The notes below the pieces were generated by a model. The model saw only the letters and a list, made by a program, of their open reading frames with translations, was not told where the DNA came from and made no database searches. The position numbers and the translations under genes are program-made. From Paenibacillus lignilyticus (GTDB lineage: Bacteria; Bacillota; Bacilli; Paenibacillales; Paenibacillaceae), in NCBI RefSeq assembly GCF_017942085.1, contig NZ_JAGKSP010000001.1, positions 186,001 through 250,000 on the forward strand: 64,000 nt of DNA, given 5' to 3'. Every line of letters begins with the position of its first letter. Position 1 is the stretch's first letter. This document shows positions 7,354 through 15,456 of the stretch, in pieces.

Positions 7354-9819
7354 TTAAGGTGTAACTCGGAGCGAATCCAGCAGCATATACGTCCCCGTTT
7401 TCTTTACGGCTTTAAACGTGTGGCTGCCCGAAGTCAAACCGGTGATTTGGTAGACGACCTGGTTCGCAAGCCGGGTCGCATTATACGTGCTGACTGTCGC
7501 CTTGAAGACGTTATCGATATAAATATCAACATCGCCTTGTCCCGCTTCCTTCTCCGTGATGTATTCAATGCCGGTTCCCGTAAACGTATACTGGACGTAA
7601 TCATTGTTCGTTTGCGTAAAATGAACGTCATTGTTGAAATCGCCGAAGCCTCGGTTTCCGTTCAACGACCATGCTCCGGAGTACGTAAGACCTGCGTCCG
7701 AATTGTTGATTTGAGTTTTATTCGTGGTCACCTTGAACGCGTCGATAAGCATGTAAGTACCTGACTTCTTCACGACCTTGATCGTATGGCTGCCGTTCGT
7801 TAGGCCGGAAATCCGGTACACGCTTTGCTGCGTCAGTCGGGTTGCATTATAGGTGCTTACCGTGCCTTTGAAGACGTTATCGATATAAATATCGATATCC
7901 CCTTGTCCCGCTTCTTTCTCCGTAATCAGCTCAACACCGGTTCCGTTAAACGTATACTGAGCGTAGTTGTTATTCGTGGACGTATAATGCACATCGTCCT
8001 GATAATCGCCAAATCCTCTGCTGCCGTTATACGTCCACGTACCGGAGTAAGTGATCGATGTATCGGTGTCATTGACAGCGATGTCGGCCGGAACGCTGAA
8101 GCGCAATTTGTCCACTAGCATATAGGTACCCGATTTCTTAACCGCCTTCAGCGTATGCGCTCCGTTTGCGAGCCCGCTGATGGCATATACGGACTGCTGC
8201 AGCTGCCTGGTTGCGTTATACGTACTGACCGTCCCTTTAAAGACATTATCGACGTAAATATCGATATTACCTTGGGACGAGTCCTTCTCCGTAATCAGTT
8301 CTACGCCTGTTCCGTTAAACGAGTATTCGAAATAATCGTTGTTTGTTTGCGTGAAATGGACATCGTCCTGGTAATCGCCGAGTCCGCGGTTGTAGCTGCG
8401 CTGCCAGCTGCCCGAATACTTGATGCCTGTATCGTCGTCATTAGCCGTAACCGATCCGCCCGCAGCTCTTACCTTCAGAAGCCGCGAGCCATGAGCAGGC
8501 AGATTGATTGAGCTGTAACCGGTATTATAAGAGCCCAGATCGGTATGCGACCACAAGTCGCGGACGTTTGCCGCGCCGTTCAACCCGATGTCGGTCCAGT
8601 TCACCGTCACCGTTGCCGCCGCGCTGCCGAGATTCACCAAGCCAACCGTGTAGGTGCCGTCTCCGTTGTTGGCGTACCAAACCTGCTGATTCGTTGCCGT
8701 CGACACGGGATGCGCCGGCCGGCCCGCTTGGTTGACGGCGATGACTTCATCGTTAGTCAGCAGACTAATGCCGAAGCTGTCCAGATTCGTCAGGTCATTG
8801 CCGGTATACAGCTGCGCAGAAGACATAGCCCACAGCGTCATGGCCGTACGGCGTTCATCCTGCGTCAAGCCGTCCATTGCGCCATTACCGACGTTCAGCG
8901 AATCGAAATCATTCCAACCGCCGGGTCCTGCGTCCCGCCACCATGTAGCCGCATCCGGAAATAACCGAGCGATATTCGGCCACGAAGTCAATGCGGTATT
9001 CGTGCAATAGCACTCCACATCCCAGTCGACCCGCCAGCCGTTTGCATACTGCTTCCAAGTGTCAACGTAATTGTGATCCAGTGCCCAAGAAAGCTCGAAC
9101 CAGATGCCATGCGGAGCAAGCGCTTGCGACCAAGCGGCAACATCGCCGCGGGAATCGATGGACGTATCGTTATGTCCGGATCCCGGCGTAACGCTATCGA
9201 ACTTCAAGAAGTCAACGCCCCATGAATCCAGCAGATTCGCGATCGAATCAATATATTTCTGCGCGCATGGGTTCGAGAAGTCGATTTTGTAGCCGAGCCC
9301 CCAGTAATCTGCCGTCGTCAAAGGCAGTACCGCGATGTCCTGCATCGAGCAGCCAGGTGCGTTATAAATAGGCAAATCCGCGGTATACGCCTGCGGCGCC
9401 AAACCCGGAATCATGTACAACCCGATCTTCTGGCCGTTGTTGTGCACATAATCGATCACCTCGCCGAGACCGTTCGGGTAAAGCGTCGCGCTCGGCACCG
9501 GCCGCCCATAGCCGTCCATGCCGCCGTTCCAGCCGGCATCGATGTTGATGTACTCGTAGCCATGCGATTGCAGCGTCGTATGCATCGCATCGGACTGCAC
9601 CTTAATCTGCGCTGCCGTAATCCAAGCAGAGTTGCCGCTGTACACCTGCATGCTGTAGCTGCTCCAGCCCATGTACGGTTTAGCGCCCAGCCCGTTGTTT
9701 GCTGCGTATGCTGTGTTTTCTCTAGGTGCGATTACGGCAAGCTGTGCAACGATTAACAACACAACAATCACCCACACGCGTAAAGCTCTGCCTGCCCGAA
9801 CCTGAATCACATCATTCAT
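7354..9819 (-). CDS. GH27 alpha-galactosidase-type glycosidase with three C-terminal repeats
   Basis: An 821-residue secreted enzyme. A signal peptide ends near AYA-A (residue 39). A (beta/alpha)8 catalytic domain of glycoside hydrolase family 27 spans about 42-360, with nucleophile Asp208 in FLKFDSV and the acid/base region WRVDWDVE (Asp265 or Asp267). The family motif MGWSSY and a GWNDFDSLNVGNG block are visible. A beta-sandwich (about 370-455) is followed by three tandem modules of about 115 residues (459-577, 580-695, 697-821), each with YSG.W, DYQDDVHFT or a variant, VELITEK, GTVSTYNAT and GTYML. These are probably carbohydrate-binding. The start codon is uncertain: AAAGGGG abuts the ATG, and a GTG three codons in has better spacing. 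GH27 members cleave alpha-galactosides or beta-L-arabinopyranosides. Confidence 0.9.
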   Translation of the reverse strand: MNDVIQVRAGRALRVWVIVVLLIVAQLAVIAPRENTAYAANNGLGAKPYMGWSSYSMQVYSGNSAWITAAQIKVQSDAMHTTLQSHGYEYINIDAGWNGGMDGYGRPVPSATLYPNGLGEVIDYVHNNGQKIGLYMIPGLAPQAYTADLPIYNAPGCSMQDIAVLPLTTADYWGLGYKIDFSNPCAQKYIDSIANLLDSWGVDFLKFDSVTPGSGHNDTSIDSRGDVAAWSQALAPHGIWFELSWALDHNYVDTWKQYANGWRVDWDVECYCTNTALTSWPNIARLFPDAATWWRDAGPGGWNDFDSLNVGNGAMDGLTQDERRTAMTLWAMSSAQLYTGNDLTNLDSFGISLLTNDEVIAVNQAGRPAHPVSTATNQQVWYANNGDGTYTVGLVNLGSAAATVTVNWTDIGLNGAANVRDLWSHTDLGSYNTGYSSINLPAHGSRLLKVRAAGGSVTANDDDTGIKYSGSWQRSYNRGLGDYQDDVHFTQTNNDYFEYSFNGTGVELITEKDSSQGNIDIYVDNVFKGTVSTYNATRQLQQSVYAISGLANGAHTLKAVKKSGTYMLVDKLRFSVPADIAVNDTDTSITYSGTWTYNGSRGFGDYQDDVHYTSTNNNYAQYTFNGTGVELITEKEAGQGDIDIYIDNVFKGTVSTYNATRLTQQSVYRISGLTNGSHTIKVVKKSGTYMLIDAFKVTTNKTQINNSDAGLTYSGAWSLNGNRGFGDFNNDVHFTQTNNDYVQYTFTGTGIEYITEKEAGQGDVDIYIDNVFKATVSTYNATRLANQVVYQITGLTSGSHTFKAVKKTGTYMLLDSLRVTP

Positions 9820-9840
9820 CCCCTTTGCATCATTGGCATT

Positions 9841-9880
9841 AAAAAAACCGGGCGCCTATGCATCGATAATGCGCCCGGTT
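9841..9880 (-). terminator. Rho-independent terminator of the lplBC-binding protein operon
   Basis: On the minus strand a hairpin with arms AACCGGGCGC and GCGCCCGGTT is followed directly by seven T residues, 13 bp after the stop codon of the binding-protein gene. Confidence 0.88.
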
Positions 9881-9892
9881 GTCTTGCCATGC

Positions 9893-11605
9893 TTATTTCT
9901 TGAACGTGGAGGAATCATACGCTTTTTGCAAAATTTCCAGGTAACGATTGAGCTTCAGATCTTCAAGACCTTTTACGTAGCTGTCCCAATCTTTATCCAG
10001 GCTCTTGTGACCCGTGATGAATTGCAGCGAGTTCTCATCGATGTACGTTTTGATGTTCGTTTGCAGCATTGTAGCTTCATCTACTTCGGAAGGATCAAGC
10101 CAGATTGCCCACAGCGGGAACAGCTCTTGCGGCTCATGACCTTGGTATTGCAGCGTTGCTTGATACAAACGACGCTCATAGTTCGCGGAGTCGTAGATGT
10201 CTGTGCCTTGTACATAGCTGTCACGGTATTCTTTCGGCATGTAGAAGTGAGCCATACCGCTCCAACCGGCGTTACGAGGCGCTTCGCCTTCCGCTCTCGG
10301 AATCGGTGCAACCATCGGTTTCACGCCTTCGCCAAGCGCTACCTCGCCGTCTTTCGGATCTCTCCAGTCAATGTCTTTCATACCGGATGCGCCGTTTGTT
10401 TGACCTTCAGGAGAGAACATGTAATCAACAAGCTGAATCAGTGCAACTTGCGCTTCTTTGCTTGCTTTGCTGGTGATTGCGAATTTCGCGCCGGGGGAAA
10501 CACCGCCGCCGTCATGTGTAGCCAGCGATACGCCGTTTGGTCCTGTAAGCGGTGGTACCGGGTTGTAGTCTTTGGAGTTTTTGTTGCCGTGATCGATGTT
10601 TACGAATATAGCCGGGTGCATCCCTGCGCCTGCGCCGAGAATTTGCGCATCGCCGTTTTCGCCGATTTTCTTGAAGGCTTCCGCATTTTGCGTGAAAGCG
10701 CCCGGATCGATCAGACCTTCATCGAACAACGATTTAATGTACGTCAAACCTTGTTTCCATTCGTTCGTTACAGCCGCGGAGCCTACTTTACCGTCTTTCA
10801 TCAACAAGTGGTTGCGGTCGTCATCATACACGAATGCATCCATCAAATAAGGAACGACGCGAACGCCGAAATCCTCTGTCGAGCCGCTGAGCGGTACTTC
10901 GTCTTTTTTGCCGTTGCCGTTAGGATCTTGGTTTTTAAACGCTTCCAAAACCTTCTTGAAATCTTCCGTCGTTTTCGGCATATCCAGCTTCAGCTTCTCC
11001 AGCCAGCCCGTGTTCAGCCACATTTTGTTCGGGTACGAACAGTGGAAACATTGGGAGTAAGCAGGAAGACCGTAGATGTTGCCGTCCGGCGCTACGCTGA
11101 ATGCTTTGAAATCCGCATTGCTGTCCAGAGCTGCCTTAATGTTCGGTGCATATTGATCGATTAGATCGTTCAGCGGAATCAATACGCCTTGCTTACCGTA
11201 TTTAATTAGGTCCGCTTGGGAGAATTGATCGATATACGCCGTCAGCATATATGCATCCGGGAAATCGCCGCTCGCCAAGGAAATTTGACGTTTCTCTTTA
11301 GCGCCATCGCCTGGAATGGCTTCGAACGTGAATTTAATGTTGAATTTATCTTCCACGAATTTCGTGAACTTGTTCGTTTCCAGGTTAATGTCCTGTTCTT
11401 GTACTGCGAACAGCTTGATGTCGACCGGTTCTGCAGGCGTAGCCGTGTTTGTTTCGGCAGGCTCGTTCGTATTCGTCGCTGCGGCATTTGTCGGTTCGGT
11501 GTTCGAAGACGTATTACTGTTTCCGTTGTCTTTGGAGCAAGCCGACATCACCATGGTGGTCATCATGACGATTGCGAGCAAGCTTACCATTCTCTTTTTT
11601 AACAC
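9893..11605 (-). CDS. Extracellular solute-binding lipoprotein (LplA-like)
   Basis: A 570-residue oligosaccharide-binding lipoprotein of an ABC importer. The signal peptide ends with MVMSAC, followed by an Asn/Thr/Ala-rich tether. The binding domain is of the large LplA/YtcQ type (EKRQISLASGDFPDAY and IPLNDLIDQYAPNIKAALD visible). The start is taken as the GTG at 11605 because AAAGGGAG lies 9 nt upstream; the open frame runs 23 codons further without a ribosome site. It follows the LplC-type permease by about 127 bp and ends at a strong terminator. It is closely similar to the protein at 13793-15442, sharing long blocks such as STEDFGVRV and AMHPAIF/GMHPAIF. A cre-like box lies upstream. Confidence 0.93.
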   Translation of the reverse strand: MLKKRMVSLLAIVMMTTMVMSACSKDNGNSNTSSNTEPTNAAATNTNEPAETNTATPAEPVDIKLFAVQEQDINLETNKFTKFVEDKFNIKFTFEAIPGDGAKEKRQISLASGDFPDAYMLTAYIDQFSQADLIKYGKQGVLIPLNDLIDQYAPNIKAALDSNADFKAFSVAPDGNIYGLPAYSQCFHCSYPNKMWLNTGWLEKLKLDMPKTTEDFKKVLEAFKNQDPNGNGKKDEVPLSGSTEDFGVRVVPYLMDAFVYDDDRNHLLMKDGKVGSAAVTNEWKQGLTYIKSLFDEGLIDPGAFTQNAEAFKKIGENGDAQILGAGAGMHPAIFVNIDHGNKNSKDYNPVPPLTGPNGVSLATHDGGGVSPGAKFAITSKASKEAQVALIQLVDYMFSPEGQTNGASGMKDIDWRDPKDGEVALGEGVKPMVAPIPRAEGEAPRNAGWSGMAHFYMPKEYRDSYVQGTDIYDSANYERRLYQATLQYQGHEPQELFPLWAIWLDPSEVDEATMLQTNIKTYIDENSLQFITGHKSLDKDWDSYVKGLEDLKLNRYLEILQKAYDSSTFKK

Positions 11606-11694
11606 GTGTAATCGCTCCCTTTTAGTAGATCTGCTTGGTTTATTGCCATCACCAATACCATCACGTTCAAGCACAGCCTGTGAACAGATGCGCT

Positions 11695-11708
11695 TGTAAA
11701 CGGCATCA
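11695..11708 (-). promoter_or_regulatory. Candidate CcpA (cre) box
   Basis: On the minus strand TGATGCCGTTTACA matches TGWNANCGNTNWCA except at one position. It lies in the 127-bp gap between the permease and the binding-protein start, about 90 bp upstream of the latter. Confidence 0.35.
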
Positions 11709-11732
11709 CCCCTTTCATAGCCTCCATTACAA

Positions 11733-12629
11733 TCAGCCCTTAACCGACCCTACCAGCATCCCTTGCACAAAATAACGCTGTACGAACGGATAAATAATCA
11801 GCACCGGAAGTGTGGCTACGACAATCAGCGAGTATTTCAGTAGCTCTGCCAGCTGCTGCTTCTCCACCTGCTTCATGGCATCCATGTTGGAGCCGCTGTT
11901 GTTCTGGATGATGATACTTCGCAGGATCAGCTGCAAGGGGTACTTACTTGATGTTTTGAGATAAATAAGGGCATCAAAGTATGCATTCCACTGACCGACC
12001 GCGTACATGATGACGAGTACGGCAATGATCGGCTTGGACAGTGACAGCACGACACTGCGAATGAAGCGGATATCCGTACAGCCGTCGATTTCGCTCGCTT
12101 CCACAAGCTCAGCCGGTATGGACTGCTGGAAGAAGGACCTTGCAATGATAACCTGCCATACCCAAACGGCGTTCGGAATGATTAGCGCCCATCTTGTGTC
12201 GATCATCCCCATGCTCTTCACGACCAAATAAGTCGGAATCAGTCCTCCGCTGAACAGCATCGTGAACGTAATGAGCATCATAATGACGTTTCGTCCGAAG
12301 AACGTCGACCGCGAAAGCGGGTACGCCAGCATGACCGTCAACATGACACTGATCAATGTGCCTGCCGCCGTGTACAGCAAGGAATTGCCGTAGCCGGTCA
12401 ATACTTGCGGATTCTTAAACAAGGCTTCGTAGCCCTTTATCGAGAAATCGACCGGCCACAGCCAGACACGTCCCGCAGAAACGGCAGCCGGACTGCTGAA
12501 TGAGCTGCTGAAAATGTAGATTAACGGATAAAGCACCGCCACCAGCACGAGGGCCAGAATGATGTAAATGACGGTTAGGAACACTTTATCGCCTGATGAT
12601 TCTTTGATTCGAGTCGCTACCTTAGCCAC
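11733..12629 (-). CDS. Carbohydrate ABC transporter permease (LplC/MalG type)
   Basis: A 298-residue permease with six hydrophobic segments. It begins with a short cytoplasmic stretch and a transmembrane helix at about 18-42. An EAA-type loop is visible at about 188-208 (VEASEIDGCTDIRFIRSVVLP-like, here ending VLSLSKP). The C-terminus reads FVQRYFVQGMLVGSVKG, the typical ending of LplC/YtcP permeases. It is the second permease of the pair, 15 bp after the LplB-type gene. No ATPase is encoded nearby; in this family the ATPase (MsmX-like) is usually shared and encoded elsewhere. Confidence 0.94.
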   Translation of the reverse strand: MAKVATRIKESSGDKVFLTVIYIILALVLVAVLYPLIYIFSSSFSSPAAVSAGRVWLWPVDFSIKGYEALFKNPQVLTGYGNSLLYTAAGTLISVMLTVMLAYPLSRSTFFGRNVIMMLITFTMLFSGGLIPTYLVVKSMGMIDTRWALIIPNAVWVWQVIIARSFFQQSIPAELVEASEIDGCTDIRFIRSVVLSLSKPIIAVLVIMYAVGQWNAYFDALIYLKTSSKYPLQLILRSIIIQNNSGSNMDAMKQVEKQQLAELLKYSLIVVATLPVLIIYPFVQRYFVQGMLVGSVKG

Positions 12630-12644
12630 GTGAACACCTCTTCA

Positions 12645-13568
12645 TTACCAGATGCTGGATTTCAAAAACCGCCGTGCCATTGCGTTTACCGTAAATAACA
12701 GAACCAGATTGATGACGGAGTTAAACAAACCTACCGCCGTCGCAAAGCTGTAATTCGCATTCAGCAAACCGATTTGATACACATATGTCGCGATAATCTC
12801 TGAGCTGGCGATATTTAATTTATTTTGAAGCAGATACACTTTCTCGAAGCCGATTGCCATGACGTTGCCGACATTCAGAATCAAGATGATGGAGATTGTG
12901 GGCATAATACCTGGCAAATCAACGTTCCAAATCTTCTGGAAGCGAGATGCGCCGTCCACCTTGGCTGCTTCATATAGCGTTGGATCAACCCCGGCAAGCG
13001 CTGCCAAATAGATAACGGCGGAATAACCGGCTGTTTGCCAAATATCCGACCATACATAAATGGAGGTAAACATGTTCGGGTTACCCAGGAAGTTCACGGA
13101 TTCAAGCCCCAAATGATTCATGAATACGTTTACAAATCCAAGCCTCGGTGCTAGGAAAAGCATAATAATCGAGACCATGACGACCGTGGAAATAAAGTAC
13201 GGCGCAAAGGTGACGAGCTGCACGAAACGCTTGAACTTCTGAGCGCGTACTTCATTTAACATGAGCGCCAGTATAATCGGAACCGGGAATCCGGCAAGCA
13301 GCAGATAGAAGCTAAGTGTGAGCGTATTCTTCACGATCGTACCGAACACCGGGTTCTCAAAGAACAATCTGAAGTTATGAAAGCCCACCCACGGGCTTCC
13401 CCAGATGCCCTTGGTCACGTAGTAGTCTTTGAAGGCTAATACCGCGTTCAGCATCGGGTAGTATTTGAAAATAATAAAGAACAACAGCGGTGGCGTGACG
13501 ACGAGATACAATTGCCAATGTCTTGCGAAACTTCTTCTTGCGCCGAGACGTTTGCCAGCGGCTTCCAA
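12645..13568 (-). CDS. ABC transporter permease (LplB type)
   Basis: A 307-residue permease of the LplB/YteP family. The N-terminal cytoplasmic stretch is basic; six transmembrane segments follow, the first at about 19-40. The EAA loop is at about 212-234 (LYEAAKVDGASRF). The start is a TTG at 13568 with AGGAGGGG at good spacing; no ATG competes. It begins the lplB-lplC-binding protein operon, and a cre-like box lies 35 bp upstream, well placed for catabolite repression. It probably imports an oligosaccharide released by the secreted glycosidase or by related enzymes. Confidence 0.94.
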   Translation of the reverse strand: MEAAGKRLGARRSFARHWQLYLVVTPPLLFFIIFKYYPMLNAVLAFKDYYVTKGIWGSPWVGFHNFRLFFENPVFGTIVKNTLTLSFYLLLAGFPVPIILALMLNEVRAQKFKRFVQLVTFAPYFISTVVMVSIIMLFLAPRLGFVNVFMNHLGLESVNFLGNPNMFTSIYVWSDIWQTAGYSAVIYLAALAGVDPTLYEAAKVDGASRFQKIWNVDLPGIMPTISIILILNVGNVMAIGFEKVYLLQNKLNIASSEIIATYVYQIGLLNANYSFATAVGLFNSVINLVLLFTVNAMARRFLKSSIW

Positions 13569-13602
13569 AACAATCCCCTCCTATGAATCGAACCTTGATG
13601 TG

Positions 13603-13616
13603 TGACAGCGCTTTCT
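13603..13616 (-). promoter_or_regulatory. Candidate CcpA (cre) box upstream of the LplB-type permease
   Basis: TGACAGCGCTTTCT differs from the cre consensus only in the last base, and its core AGCGCT is palindromic. It sits 35 bp before the TTG start of the permease operon. Confidence 0.5.
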
Positions 13617-13753
13617 ACAGGATCGATCATAGGTGATTTCAGGTACCTCAAGGAAGGTACAATTGCGTCTTTTAGCGTACAGATCTCCCGAATTTAGGGG
13701 GACATTTCCGCATAAAACGGCCATCTGGGCAATCGCGCCTCGCAAAAAGGCGC

Positions 13754-13785
13754 AAAAAAACCGACCGCATCTGCCGCGGCCGGTT
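13754..13785 (-). terminator. Rho-independent terminator of the regulator-binding protein operon
   Basis: On the minus strand the hairpin AACCGGCCGCGG / ATGCGGTCGGTT is followed by seven T residues, a few bases after the stop of the binding-protein gene at 13793. Confidence 0.85.
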
Positions 13786-13792
13786 AACGTGC

Positions 13793-15442
13793 TTATTTCG
13801 TATTTTCTTGTGCAAGCCATTTGTTGTACGCCTGCTGCAAAATCGTCACGTAGCGATTGGAGCCAAGCGCATTTAGACCTTTAACATATGCACTCCAGTC
13901 CTTATCGAGGTCTAATTGACCTGTTATGAACGCCATTGCGCTTTCATCAATCTCGTGTTTGATATTCGATTGGAGAAGACTCTCTTCATCTGCATTAGAG
14001 GAGTCGATCCAAACGGACCATATCGGAAAAAATTCCTTAGGCTCATGTCCTGCGTATAATTCCGTCGCCTGATACAGCCTTCTCTCGTAGCCGGCCGGCG
14101 AGTAAATGTCCATATCCTGCACCCAGCTGTTCCTGTAGGACTTCGGCATATAGAAATGGCCCATCCCGCTCCATCTCGTATTATGGTGAGCTTCCGACTC
14201 TTTCACTACAATACTTGCGAACTTCGCCGGGATATTGGGGTCAAGCGCTTGCTCTCCATCGAGCGGTCTTCGCCAATCCAGTCCTTCCTTGCCTATTTCC
14301 GCACCGGCTTGACCTTCCGGCGTATACAGATAATCCGCAATTCGAATGAGCGCAATGCGCGCTTGCGGACTTGCTTTGTCCGTAATTGCGAATTTGGCTC
14401 CCGGCGTGCTGCCGGACTGATAATAAACGGCGTAAGAAGCGTGCGGTCCTTGAAGCGGAGGAACGGCCACATAATCGCTGCCTCGTTCGTTGCCAAGTCC
14501 CGTGTCAACGAAGATCGCCGGATGCATAGCCGTCCCCGATCCCAAGATCTGCGCGCCGGCATTCTCGCCCAGCTGTTTATAGGCATCGGCATTTTGCGTA
14601 AAAGCACCTACATCGATTAAACCTTCATCATATAAAGATTTGACGTATTTCAGTCCCTCGCGCCATTCAGGCTTGTCCGCTGCCAAGCTGACTTTCCCAT
14701 TGGCAACTTCAACGTAAGTGCGATCATCATCGTAAACGAACCCGTTCATTAAATACGGAAGCACCCGCACGCCGAAATCCTCTGTCGATCCGCTGAGCGG
14801 AACTTCGTCGGCCAGACCGTTGCCATTGGGGTCACCGTTCTTGAACGCCCTAAGCACTTCGCGTAAATCCTCGGTCGTCTTCGGCATATCCAGGTGGAGC
14901 TTCTTAAGCCACTTCTCGTTCAACCACAGCTTATAGGGGTAAGAGCAATGAAAACAATCGCTGAATGCGGCCAATCCATAGATATTGCCGTCCGGCGCCG
15001 TATTGAGCGCGCGAAGCCCCGGCTCTCGATCGAAAGCTGCTTTGATATTCGGCGCATATTGGTCGATCAGATCATTCAGAGGATAGAAGATACCCTGTTT
15101 GCCGTAACGAAGAACATCCGCCTGCGTGAACTGATCAATATAGCTTGTCAAAATATAAGCATCCGGATAATTGCCGCTCGCCAGCGATATTTGTCTCTTT
15201 TCCTTAGCGCCTTCATATCGAATTGTCCTCCAATCGAAGGAGACGTTAAACTTCTGCTCCAGCGAAAGCGAGAAATCATTCGTTTTCAAATTTTGATCCG
15301 AATCCTGCTGCGCGAAAATGCTGATTCGGATCGGTTTAGCAGCGGATTTGTCCTGCTGCTTCATATGATCGCATGCAGGAAGTGCGAAGAGGATTGCGCA
15401 TAGTGAAATTGCGGTACAAGCTGACCGAGCAAACATCTTCAA
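13793..15442 (-). CDS. Extracellular solute-binding lipoprotein (LplA-like), paralogue
   Basis: A 549-residue lipoprotein with lipobox FALPAC and a large LplA-type binding domain. It is clearly paralogous to the protein at 9893-11605: shared blocks include EKRQISLASG, PLNDLIDQYAPNIKAA, FHCSYP, MPKTTEDL and PEGQAGAE/PEGQTNGA. The start is taken as the TTG at 15442, where GGAGG lies 7 nt upstream; an ATG two codons later is possible. It follows the AraC-type regulator so closely that its ribosome site overlaps that gene's end, so the two are cotranscribed. It may be a ligand sensor or a second capture protein for the adjacent permeases. Confidence 0.92.
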   Translation of the reverse strand: MKMFARSACTAISLCAILFALPACDHMKQQDKSAAKPIRISIFAQQDSDQNLKTNDFSLSLEQKFNVSFDWRTIRYEGAKEKRQISLASGNYPDAYILTSYIDQFTQADVLRYGKQGIFYPLNDLIDQYAPNIKAAFDREPGLRALNTAPDGNIYGLAAFSDCFHCSYPYKLWLNEKWLKKLHLDMPKTTEDLREVLRAFKNGDPNGNGLADEVPLSGSTEDFGVRVLPYLMNGFVYDDDRTYVEVANGKVSLAADKPEWREGLKYVKSLYDEGLIDVGAFTQNADAYKQLGENAGAQILGSGTAMHPAIFVDTGLGNERGSDYVAVPPLQGPHASYAVYYQSGSTPGAKFAITDKASPQARIALIRIADYLYTPEGQAGAEIGKEGLDWRRPLDGEQALDPNIPAKFASIVVKESEAHHNTRWSGMGHFYMPKSYRNSWVQDMDIYSPAGYERRLYQATELYAGHEPKEFFPIWSVWIDSSNADEESLLQSNIKHEIDESAMAFITGQLDLDKDWSAYVKGLNALGSNRYVTILQQAYNKWLAQENTK

Positions 15443-15456
15443 TGCAAATCCTCCTT

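Noticed and set aside
9833-11164. 443-residue plus-strand frame opposite the binding protein
   Set aside because: Shadow of a well-supported lipoprotein gene; no domain and no start signal.
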